Assembly: GCA_020137815.1 (NCBI GenBank)
Contig: CM035351.1
Span: forward strand, 7,222,315 to 7,286,314
DNA from: Hormiphora californensis
Lineage: Eukaryota; Ctenophora; Tentaculata; Cydippida; Pleurobrachiidae
Length of the DNA: 64,000 nt
Direction: 5' to 3'
Shown here: piece by piece, positions 31,401 through 41,259 of the stretch
Numbering within the stretch: the first letter of the stretch is position 1
How the letters are laid out: each line of letters starts with the position of its first letter
Position numbers and translations under genes: made by a program
The notes under the pieces: model-generated
What the model was told of the DNA's origin: nothing
The model's input: only the letters and a program-made list of their open reading frames with translations
Databases searched by the model: none

Positions 31401-32794
31401 CTTGGTTTAACCCTCGATGACATCAAGAATGGCTTCCCGATCACCAAGACTGTTTCATTCTTCATGGATATCCTGAAACAGTTAAACCGGGGGGAAGAGG
31501 ACTAACAAATCCACACCCTCAAACCAGGCCGGGGAAAGGAATCACTATGGTACCACCCCTCAATCTCACCCATGGTGGAGACGGCCTAATAGAAGAAGAA
31601 GAAGACCAGAAATCGGTAAATTCAGGCGCTAAAAATCTGTACGGCCACTACACTTGATCAATTTTGATGTTAGCCGGAATTTAAGCTCTCTATCTTAAAA
31701 TTTATTTTTCCGACTGGAATGAATCCTGAATGAACTTGAAAACAGGAATGCTTTTTGGAACCGGAATTTCACAGTCGCCTTCGGGTATCGATTTCCTTTC
31801 AAACGCGACTAATTTGACCTCAATTAGACCACCACAAGAGACACAGTGTCTAGTTATCTAACCCTAGGTTTGGTCATCTGACACCTAATGAGACGATAGC
31901 GTCATTACTAAGTTCCAATAAGCAGGTCGAGTATCACGTATCACGTCTGCTAATGAGGATGGTGTACCGATACAGCATCCGTTAAAATGTAAGCTCTCTT
32001 GCTAACACGTCACAATTTGATGGGGATCACATGACTTACCATAGGCTTGGAAAACGGATCACTGTGATTCTTGTGGTGATCCAATTAAGCTCAAACTGGT
32101 CCCATTCGAAAGGAAATCGATAGCCAAACAAATTTGTCAAACTTTGGTAACGAAATATGGTCCCATATTGGTGTTCATTCAATGTTCATTCGGTCGAAAA
32201 AAATGAACTTTTATCCAGAGGGCTGAAATTTCGGATTCCTCGAATGAGTAACCATGCAGACATTGTGTCAATATATCAGAGTGATTGAAATTAAACTTCT
32301 GGGTGAAAAGAAGGCCAACGTACCCTCCCTTTAATTTGGGCCAGGCGGTACATAAGTTAATTACTTTCATAATGCAGGTTTACGAGATCTTGAGGAACGA
32401 CAATTGCCGGAACAACAGTACAGAAAACAGGGTGATGCAGCGCCAAATAACAACCACCATCTTCCTTCTCACAGCAATCTTCTTCATCTGCAACACCGCA
32501 TACATCTGCTACCCCATTTTGTGGTGCTCCGAGTCTAAGCTACACCACGATGATAGAACGGACAGGAAGACGCGCCACATGATCGCCATTGTTCTGGGAA
32601 TGCTAATGCCCATACTGAATGCAGCCGCTAATCCCCTGATTCTGATTGTGAGAGGAGAGGCGTTGAGCTCGTTTGTCAAGGGTCACATCAGGAAGAGGAT
32701 TAGTGGTGTTACCAATCCCATCTCAATGAAAATGAGGCAAACCCAGCTTGATAGTGCTACCATCATCAGCAATCGGTCTAACAAATCAGCCTGA
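28422..32794 (+). CDS. Class A GPCR-like receptor, N-terminal part incomplete
   Basis: Three exons join cleanly: about 28422-28544, 28719-29034 and 32378-32794. They encode at least five hydrophobic segments. The last is GMLMPILNAAANPLIL, the TM7 NPxx(L/I) signature of rhodopsin-like receptors, followed by a basic Ser-rich tail. TM6 is TTTIFLLTAIFFICNTAYIC. The loop before TM5 has one cysteine and N-glycosylation sites. There is no DRY; the corresponding place reads FRFVLRSRH. TM1 and TM2 are not convincingly present, so upstream exons are missing or unrecognised. An ATG at 28380 opens a glycosylated N-terminus (MGSETGNTSAT), but one base out of frame. The ligand cannot be guessed. The last intron is 3.3 kb because of inserted repeats. 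Confidence 0.6.
29100..29690. repeat. Foldback element with AAAAAAGCCAGATC array
   Basis: Inverted ends (poly-G, GGCCAAGGCC..., against GGCCTTGCCCCCCCCC) and a shared CCCGGATTTCAGGGCGGGTT on both sides flank a tandem array (about 29333-29640). The array is built from AAAAAAGCCAGATC and AAAAAAGCC units. It lies in the GPCR-like intron. Confidence 0.75.
29756..32344. mobile_element. 2.6-kb element with about 120-bp terminal inverted repeats
   Basis: Left end CTGGCCCAAATTAAAGGGAG and about 120 following bases match the reverse complement of the right end (to 32344) with few changes, for example GAAGTTTAATTTCAATCACT. The interior holds a LINE remnant and non-coding sequence. No transposase is visible, so it is non-autonomous or a MITE pair spread by the insertion. 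Confidence 0.8.
29965..31540 (+). pseudogene. LINE ORF2 remnant: RT thumb, RNase H and CCHC end
   Basis: A 5'-truncated non-LTR retrotransposon. After a frame break near 30030 the frame 30094-31227 encodes the post-RT region (TKFLGVTLDSKLNWSKH, YKSIIRPMLSYGALVWANA) and an RNase H domain (AYTDGSRIDGNAGAG, VKIQWIPAHKGHEGNELAD). A second shift leads into 31224-31505 with a Cys/His end (CRLCGIENETAKHLLTDCP). RNase H together with this C-terminal motif fits the Jockey/I/R1 supergroup. Palm motifs are absent and the element is dead. Confidence 0.85.
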
Positions 32795-33504
32795 TAGCAG
32801 GGTAATGAAGTGGGACTGGAATCATCTAGAGACTATATAGAAACTAAACTGTGACTGTACTTTCCAAAGTGATATATATATAATAGGTCCCGTTACCCAG
32901 TCAGACATCAGATTGTACATTATTTAGTGAGGAGTCATATCATTCAAGAAAACACGTTGACTTATAGGGCATTGAATATGAATCTAGCTGATTTAATTGT
33001 GTTGTTCCGAATTTAACTTTGAGTTGATCAGAAATTCTTAGAACCTACAAATGTTTAGTGCGTTTAGATTCATTGTATTTCGCTGTCGAATGTCTCAACT
33101 AATGTTGTTTTAAACGTGTCACCAATTCAAAATGTCAACATTTATTCTACATCGTTATGCTCTGTTACATCTTTATGTTCGAAAAAGGAACACCACATTA
33201 GCAAAGTTTTCGGTGGGAAAGAGATAGAAAGAGGGAGAGAGGGAAAGAGGAAACCTGTACAGTTGTACTGTCTGAACAATGCTATTTGTACAGAGAAGCA
33301 TCACACACAAACAGACCGCTTACCACTAATTGGTAAGGTACGAGTTAGGGTCCACTAAACGATTACACCCATTGATAGCATAAATACAGTATACATATGT
33401 ATAACACTACACAACCATTTCCGGCAAAGTAGAACTCAAATACAAACGGTTGCTATGAAAAATATAACTAGAAATATACGGACAACATTTATATAATATC
33501 AACA
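32795..33504. other. Intergenic, no gene seen
   Basis: AT-rich sequence between the GPCR-like gene and the minus-strand C16orf89-like gene (convergent 3' ends). Nothing with coding support. Confidence 0.5.
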
Positions 33505-33753
33505 TCAACTAATCAAAAAGAATCTTGGTAAAAATCGCAATCGTCTCGTTCTAAATAGAAAACAAAACACAAACACTAAAACTAAAACAGTACAAAAGAC
33601 AGGGAACTCCAAAAGTCTTGACACTGTCAACTCAGGGCCGGTATGGGAAATATGATCCACTTCAGGAGTGTCATGGAGAAACTGGAGCTGGTGGCGTAGT
33701 AATAAACTGAGAACTATCAGACCCAGGGCTGTGTTGTGCTCCGAGCATGTATC

Positions 33754-33787
<34 letters not shown>

Positions 33788-36700
33788 CAGTGGGTTAAAC
33801 ATATCTGTAATGAAACAGCACAATATAAATGAGAAAAAAACATGGGCTGAATATGATAATTTACACAACTAAATGATATAATTTACCATCAACTATCTCA
33901 TCAGATAGCAATCTCCTTCCCATCTGGTGGGAGGCAACTTTAACATGACGAGGCTGCATCGTCTCCTCAGTGTAACACCCCGTATAGTCCTGCCAGAGGA
34001 ATATGGGCTCCAGGATAGCGGGGGAGTAGAAATCCTGGTAATTCATCATCATTCCTATCATAACCATCTCGGTATACAGATCGTACCTGCAGGAGGATAC
34101 ATGTTGTAGTTTATCTATTCTAACCCTGAGAGGGTTAACCCTCTCTCAGCGTTAGAATACAACAACACATAACCATCTCATAATTATGAGAGGGTTATGT
34201 GTTATACACATAACATGTGTTTTACACATAGGCCATAGGGTTACATTTTTGCTCTCTCGCTTACACATTGTACAGACACGACCACCAAGAATGACATATC
34301 GTGACGTGTTTGTCTCGGAACAACACAGGAATTTTGTAAGAGTTTTAAAACCTTACCATCCTTTTAGAATTGTAGGTTTCAATCGCTGGTAAATCTTTTC
34401 CATCAGATTGTCGATAATGACTGCTGTTGTGTTCTGATCGGTTTGTCTGTCTAACTCTTCAATTCTACTACTGCACCCTTTCACCTGAATTTAAGGGTAC
34501 GCTAACCAAATTTTTTTTTCGAGTGCAGGGAAATCTCTCACCGCAGGGTTGTAGGCCATGCCAAGGAGACCTCAAATATGCAATTTTAGCCCTCAAGTCG
34601 AATTCATATTTTTGCTACAGCCGTTTTAAAATCGTCTTGAAAATTTCCGAAAAGACGTTTTTGACACCCTAAAAATACATTTTCAGGGCTAGAAGCTTAA
34701 AATTATGGGGATTTGAAGGGGATAGGAAGGTTTATCGACACAAAAATTTTTATTAAAATCGGTGATGATTTTCGGTCGTGAGATTGATTTACTTTTTTCC
34801 CTCTTAAAGGCCCTATTTAGCAAAGTTCCGAAAGTTTGTGAAGGCTGTAAATTGGTGAAAAGTTGCGTCTAACGATTATCTAAGTGGCCACAAATTTTTG
34901 GCGTGTCCTTATTTGAGACAAGTTGTACAGAGCTTTTTTAGTGAAACTGAAAGCCGTTTTTTTAGAAATAAAGAAATAGCCTGTATCTCAAAAACGACTG
35001 ATTTTAGAGACCTGAGACCAAGCTTAAACGATTCAGAAGGTCCAATTTTGGGGGGGTCTTCTGAGAGACATTTTTCTCCTACTTCAACGGTTTTTGCTGT
35101 AATTGCGAAAAAGGATTTAGCAAGAAGGTGGAAAAGCAGCACGAAGCAGGCTGTCGGAACTCCTCTTTTGCCCTCTTCAAAGGATTTGCAATTACAGCAA
35201 AAACCGTTGAAGTAGGAGAAAAATGTCTCTCAGAAGACCCCCCCAAAATCGGATCTTCTGAATCGTTTAAGCTTGGTCTCAGGTCTCTAAAATCAGTCGT
35301 TTTTGAGATACCGGCTATTTCTTTATTTCTAAAAAAACGGCTTTCACAAAAAAAGCTCTGTACAAATTGTCTCAAATAAGGACACGCCAAAAATTTGTGG
35401 CCACTTAGATAATCGTTAGACGCAACTTTTCACCAATTTACAGCTTTCACATGTTTTCGGAACTTTGCCAAATAGGGCGTTAAAGTGGAAAAAAAGAAAT
35501 CCATCTCAGGACCAGAAATCAGCTCGGATTGCAAAAAAATTTTTGTGGTTATTCATCTTTATGTCCTCCTCAAATCCCCAAATTTTCATGCTCCTATCTT
35601 TAGAAAAAAATTTTTGAGATGCCAAAAACGTATTTACAGGACATTTTTTAAACAGCTGTAGCAAAAATATGAATTCGACTTAAGGGCTAAAATTGCATAT
35701 TTGAGGTCTCCTTGGTATGGCCTACAACCCTACGGTGAGAGATTTCCCTGCACTCGAAAAAAAATTTTGGTTAGCGTACCCTTAACTTGTTTACAAATTC
35801 ACAAAGGATTTAACGAGCAATTTTTTTACAAATCCAAAATATTTCTGAGGCTAATATATATCCAACGGTACAAAACAAGCATGTTACTTGGGCCAGGATG
35901 AAAAATAGAAGTTGATGGGTCAATTGATAATCCTCAGAACCCCCGCTCGTCATTTGTGAGTAACAATCCATTGATATCAGGCATGGTCTACGTGCTAAAA
36001 AGTAAATATGTTGAATCTTTCAACAAACTTGTGAAACCCATTGATACCTAATTCTCGGTAACACTAACAATGGAAACATGGTGATCGTTTACCGACGGCT
36101 GTGCAAGTGAACTGTGAAACTCTGTGGAAACCGTGGTGATCCCTTACTTTTATTTCCCAGTATCTCTAGCATGCATTCATCACTCAGCTTGTCCGTGTAC
36201 GTTTCTTCGTACTTTTCGGGTCGTGGTTCAACCTCCTTGTGATACAGGGACCGGGGATGGATGTAAAAGTTGCCAATGTAGTATTTAAATGCAACCAAGT
36301 TGTGGAAATTCTCGTGATACCTGGAATGGTAACAGGATGTTAGTATTGTTACTTTGTTTTAACAGAATCATAATCGCAGTAGAACTGGGACTGGGAGTTT
36401 CAACAAGATTTACATCATGTTTAGGATTTAAACTGAATCATAACTTTTTATAGCCATGCTGCTCACATAACAGAGGTCAGACCGTATGGAAAATAGCCAA
36501 ATATCACATCTATATGTGATATAATACGACGATCATGTGTTCCATATGGCCACATTATAAATACGGCCGTTACTTACGAGTCGTTGGTGTGCTGAAAGCT
36601 AAGAACAACAAGATCAGCTAACTTATCCACCCTCCTTCGGAGAACTTTCAACCTGATCTGCAGCTCGTGCGGGATAGCGGTGTTTAAACTCATCACTTCA

Positions 36701-37364
36701 ATCTCACCTGGGATATAGAGGTAAAATTAAAAACACCAAGATTCGAAAGCTGTTATTATTAATTATTATAGGACCCAGGCTTGAGGCTCGGAAATCGCGG
36801 TAATGTAGGGCAAACGATAACTGCAATAGTTCACTTGAGTAAGCCGAGTAGTGAGTACTGGGGGCAGCTATCGGGGGGGGGGGGATCTGGGTCTGTAATT
36901 TTTGGGGATGACTTTGGTCAGAGCCGCGTTTTGGGAGTATTTTACAATGTTTTTGGCCCAAGCTTCATTTGTTCATCTGAGTAGCGTAATACGCAAACCT
37001 GAGGAACCAATATCTAGCTCTAGACAAAGCCCAGAGTAATGATCAAAATATCGATGTCTGGAGCTTTTGTTAATTTGTTATGTGACCAGATCACATCCAA
37101 TAAAATCTACAAAAGACAAAATAATGACTCAAGATATTGACTGGGCTATCCCTGAATTATTTTCGTACCTTGTGCTACCCGAATACTGAAAAGAAAGTCG
37201 GTAATTAGAAGATAGTAGTGTGATTTAGCCCAACCAAGAATATCCTCTAGCGCCGTGATTGTGTCCTCAACTTGTAAAGAAGTGCCGCCGCCGGAATCTT
37301 TTGTTTGACATGTTGAGGAGAACAGTACTAGCAGTGCCAATGTCACTACCACCCTACATTTCAT
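33505..37364 (-). CDS. Secreted C16orf89-like protein (DUF4735)
   Basis: Seven exons read from 37364: 37364-37169, 36707-36578, 36320-36148, 35994-35888, 34484-34357, 34086-33887 and 33752-33505. All phases match; 393 residues, close to the human protein. A signal peptide (MKCRVVVTLALLVLFSSTC) starts it. Blocks that match human C16orf89 as I recall it: YHENFHNLVAFKYY, LSDECMLEILG, PCLISMDC, YQLTHQLLFF, YDLYTEMVM, MNYQDFYSPAILEPIFLWQ, TGCYTEE and DTCSEHNTALGL. The function of the family is unknown; the human gene is expressed in thyroid. The C-terminus ends in a hydrophobic stretch (FPVFCTVLVLVFVFCFLF) not found in the human protein, so the last exon end is less sure. One intron contains a large foldback element. 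Confidence 0.85.
34491..35785. mobile_element. 1.3-kb foldback element flanked by TTAA
   Basis: Two arms of about 600 bp are long reverse complements, starting TTAAGGGTACGCTAACCAAA and ending in the inverse (GGTTAGCGTACCCTTAA). TTAA at both ends suggests a piggyBac-type target site. No transposase. It fills almost the whole intron of the C16orf89-like gene, ending 6 bp from the 34484 exon start. Confidence 0.88.
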
Positions 37365-37571
37365 CTTCTGTGGGAGGAGAAAACAAAGGGTGAATTACCA
37401 TTCTTTGTGGGAGGCTGGCGCTGTCTTTAATCGGGAGAGAATAGTTTGAATTAGGGCATTAGTCAATCACAATAGGCCATCCACCGGTTAAATAGAGAGG
37501 CCAGTAGAAGCTAACTTTCAAGTTTCAGTCAGTCTTCATTGCAATCTATCTAGATCTCTCTCTCTCGAAAC

Positions 37572-39066
37572 ATGGTTTCCAAATTTGTAATTTTCTTCGC
37601 CCTTGTTTCTGCAGTGTAAGTCTAATAGACTAAGTCTTCAGTTTGTGCCAAAGTCTTGCATTGCTCGACCCTCTCTCTCATAGCAAACCAAAGTCAAGCA
37701 AATAAACCAATCATAAATCTCTCCCATTTTCACAGATAACCACTATATCACATGGCTATGACACATAACACCCAATCTATCATATCCAGGTGCAGCTACA
37801 CTGTCGAACAGCGGGGTGTTTGTGAAGATAAGATGAAGCATTGCGAGCAGATGAGTGGTCAGGGAGGATGTGACCCAGCATCCAATCACTACGGTTTCAT
37901 GGAGACCGAGTGTGCTGCCACTTGTGGTCTTTGTCAGCAAAACGAGGCCCCAGGTATAGTACAAGAACATTAAAGCATTGCTTATTATTAGTAACATGTT
38001 ACACAGAATACACACACATTGAGCAAGCTCAATTTGACTAATCACCGGCTAATGGCATTTTGTCTGGCGGCGACCGCCAGACTTCATTTTATCCACCACA
38101 CTCCACAGTTTGTGATGACGCCATCAGAAGTGAAGAATGTGAAATGTTTGTCGCCCAGACGGACGGATGTAACCCATCTTCCCGACACTACCCCTACGTG
38201 ATCAGTAACTGCAGGAAGACGTGCGGAGATTGCAACTTTGCTGCAGGTAAAGAGAAACAAATCCTGCCTATGGCTATTGTTTGAAACAATTGTTTGAAAC
38301 AATAGCTATAGGATTTTAATAGGATAATTTTAATCTGTACCTAACTTCCGATCCTATTGTCTTCCCTATTTGAAACAATATAGCTCCTTGTGATAAAAGG
38401 CATGTGTCTTCTTCTAATGCTCCCTTGATACTTCACTCTCAACATTATCCTAACTAAATCCTGTTATATCAGATGTAAGTGACTGTGCGGATGTTATATC
38501 TGATTGTGGTTCTGTGGTAGCCGCCTTCGGGGGATGCGATGGCTCTGCTGCCAAGTATATCTCCGCCAACTGTGAGGCTACCTGCGGGCTCTGCCAGAAA
38601 TACAACGATGACCCCAAATGTAAGTAGATAGCTGCTGGAGGTGCTGCACAGGGAGGAAAGACATATGTTGGGAATAGGGTGGAATCTACACCGTCCATTG
38701 CTGTCATGACTCAATAAATCCCTTGAGTAGTGAGTTGTTTCTAACTACCCCTATTTCAGATTGTGTTCAAATCTAACTACCCCTATTTCAGATTGTGTTC
38801 AAATCTAACTACCCCTATTTCATATTGTGTTCAAATCTAACTGCCCCTATATTTCAGATTGTGTTCAAATCTAACTACCCCTATATTTCAGATTGTGTTC
38901 AAATCTAACTACCCCTACTTCAGATTGTGTTGACACCTTAGCTAACGACGTACAGGCTGACCCTGGTGTTAACTGTCAGAGGTTCGCTAAATTCTGTGCC
39001 CCCGGATCTGGCTGGCAGCACGAGATGATGCGTAACAGCTGCAAGGCAACCTGTGGACTGTGCTAA
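37572..39066 (+). CDS. Secreted protein with four ShK (SXC) domains
   Basis: Exons 37572-37615, 37790-37953, 38109-38246, 38473-38619 and 38924-39066, with consistent phases, give 211 residues. Exon 1 encodes a signal peptide (MVSKFVIFFALVSA). Each of the other exons encodes one six-cysteine ShK module ending C-x3-C-x2-C: CAATCGLC, CRKTCGDC, CEATCGLC and CKATCGLC. ShK modules occur in cnidarian K+-channel toxins and also in many secreted animal enzymes and mucus proteins. No catalytic domain is attached, and the channel-blocking Lys-Tyr dyad is not evident, so a toxin role should not be assumed. A poly(A) signal AATAAA lies at 39171. The exon 5 acceptor is the last of six near-identical tandem copies. 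Confidence 0.88.
38741..38923 (+). repeat. Tandem array of 3' splice sites, 32-34 bp unit
   Basis: Units start CTAACTACCCCTATTTCAG and continue ATTGTGTTCAAAT, at 38741, 38773, 38805, 38837, 38871 and 38905. The last, with CTACTTCAG then ATTGTGTTGACACC, is the true acceptor of ShK exon 5. Four upstream units retain a TTTCAG and one reads TTTCAT. Use of an upstream unit would read Tyr-Cys-Val-Gln-Ile and then stop. Confidence 0.9.
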
Positions 39067-39858
39067 GAACAATACTAACTCTGCTACTAAGCGGATTTAT
39101 GAAGATTAAATTATGAAATTTTACACTAGAGAATGAATGAGCAATCTTATAAGCATTGGAATGTTATGCGAATAAAATGAATTCACTCTGATATAAATAA
39201 ACGCTTCTGGTATTTAAACAAATTTATTAAAGACAGCAGCCGGCGACTAATATTAGTGGGTTAACACTATAACAGACAATCTTACCGACCAGATGACCAG
39301 ATGATATAATAGTATGTAATTCGCCAAACGGCCCGTGACACATGATACCAAATATAAAAACAGACCCTGACGTTACACACATTAGTAATGTGTAGGGAGA
39401 AACAGGGTCGAGCAAAGCAAGTATTATGCTCCTTTCTCGCTACGGTACTGCTAGCCAGCAAACACACGTCTTAGTTCTAACGACTGTGAACTTGATTAAT
39501 AATAACATATCACACACTAGTCAGGACCACTATTGGTGCGTGGTCGTGCCCATGGAAGGAGTGCTTGGATCATCTTGAAACCGGTTTTAAGTTAACTAAT
39601 GCATATCCAAAAGTTTCTGTAGCCATTTGGGTGATGTTCTGACAATCTAATCACGAGTTATGACCAAAAAACAGTAAAAAAAGACGTTTTAAAGTTACAA
39701 AAAGGAGGACCTGAACACAGCCCTTATATGAAGGGTTGGGGCTATGAAACTTCTTGAGTGGACAGAGAATCGTCCAAATTTGCAGTCTCAACTTTGGAAT
39801 AGTTTCTATCTTTTGTAGTTATCTAATTAGAGCTGTTTAAACAACTTTTTCGGGCGCT

Positions 39859-40074
39859 GTTAGGATCTGGGTGTTTGGTGGCCTGTTTACAGGTGCGCGC
39901 TGCCAAAAAAGTTGACTCACTGAAATGGCTCTAACCGCTAAACCACTCAACCGTTTTGGCTAATTCAAAGTTTATCTGGTGGGGAATGTCAAGGCCTAAC
40001 CCCACCCCAACCCTACTTTACCCTAACCCTAAAAAACCGTTTGTCAGCACTCACGAAACACACATATTTTAACG
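39859..40074. mobile_element. Terminal-inverted-repeat element with CCCTAA-like core, copy 2
   Basis: Short version (about 216 bp) of the 24319-24874 element: GGATCTGGGTGTTTGGTGGC at the left, CTCACGAAACACACATATTT at the right, with the GGCCTGTTTACAGGTGCGCG and ACCGTTTTGGCTAATTCAAA body. The stretch 39067-39858 holds no gene that I can see. Confidence 0.8.
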
Positions 40075-40091
40075 CTGGCCCACTTTTTCGG

Positions 40092-40620
40092 GCACAGTTA
40101 CGATCTGGGTGTCTCGTGGCCTGTTTACAGGTGTGCGCTGCCAAAAAAGTTGATTCACTAAAATAGCTCTAACCGCCAAACCACTCAACCGTTTTGGCTA
40201 ATTCAAAGTTTATCTGGTAGGAAATGTCAAGGCCTAACCCCAACCCAAACCCCAACCCTAACCCTAACCCTAACCCTAACCCTACTTTAGCTCTAACCCT
40301 AAAAAACCGTTTGTCAGACTCACGAAAGGGCGCGATTATAATCTGGGTGCCTTGCAGCCTGTTTACAGGTGCGCGCTACCAAAAGAGTATACTTAGACCG
40401 ACTTTTTTCAAGCGGCTATAGCCATGGAACCACATGGCTGATTTGAGTAAACTAAACGGTATCAGTTAGAGAATCGATAGCCCTAACCGATAACCCCAAA
40501 CCAAACCCTAACCAGACCCTAACGGATAGCCCTAACTCGTGGCGCGCGCCAAAACTACGAATTGTTAGCAATGAAAGGCACCCAGATTTTAACGTTTTCC
40601 CTCACGAAACACCCAGATTT
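40092..40620. mobile_element. Same element family, copy 3, interrupted by a related element
   Basis: Left end at about 40096 (GTTACGATCTGGGTGTCTCG), with an interior (CCCTAA)n-like run at 40254-40285. The right arm breaks at CACGAAA (about 40326). There a relative begins (GATTATAATCTGGGTGCCTT) and ends at about 40585 (AAAGGCACCCAGATTTTAAC). After it the missing right end resumes (CTCACGAAACACCCAGATTT). This is a nested insertion. Confidence 0.7.
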
Positions 40621-40625
40621 TAAAG

Positions 40626-40840
40626 TCGGATTTTTTGAAACTGTCACCCCCCTGAAATAACGAAATTTGCCATATCTCCGGTTCCTGATAAGATAGAGAC
40701 TTGAAATTTGGAGGTTCTGAAGAACTTAGCAAGATCTTCGTAACCTCCAAATTTCAAGTCTCTATCTCGTCAGGAACCGGATTTATGGTCATTTACGAAA
40801 TTTGAAAATACCCAGGGGGGTGACAGTTTCAAAAAATCGG
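40626..40840. mobile_element. Palindromic MITE
   Basis: GATTTTTTGAAACTGTCACC at the left and its inverse at the right (GGTGACAGTTTCAAAAAATC) enclose long complementary arms (ATCTCCGGTTCCTGATAAGA against TCGTCAGGAACCGGATTTAT). A fragment with ATATCTCCGGTTCCTGGTAA recurs at 58413 in an RPL4 intron. Another partial relative of the preceding element starts at 40845. Confidence 0.8.
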
Positions 40841-41259
40841 GCGCGATTATAATCTGGGTGCCTTGCAGCGTGTTTACAGGTGCGCGCATCGTAACAAAAA
40901 ATATTGCTTTTATCTCAAATTTTGTTCGCGCGATACGTTTGTTGCGTTGCATTATTTATTTGAAAATAGCTGATTGGCTGCGCGCGCCACGCACTGAGGC
41001 CAAGTGCAAGTGCAGTTTTTTGAACTTTTGTTTTGTTGAAAGCTCCTTCATTTAATTTGCCAACTCCTGCGCTTTCACAATGTGAAAATTGAAATTCACA
41101 TCAACACCATGCAGGCCAGGGTTATGAGTACCTAGGCCTAGCCTATCCAAAGGGGTACGCTTGAGTAGGTATGGACTATTGAAAATTCCCCGGATTCGCT
41201 AGGTGGCCCGCTTTTTAAACGCTATTATTTGTCGCCGTGACAATTGAATCAATAACATC

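Noticed and set aside
34898-35390. Two mirror-image frames around 35.1 kb
   Set aside because: They are the two arms of the foldback element read on opposite strands.
24780-40290. Internal telomere or chromosome end suggested by CCCTAA runs
   Set aside because: The runs are short and always inside the inverted-repeat element, so they are element sequence and not a telomere.
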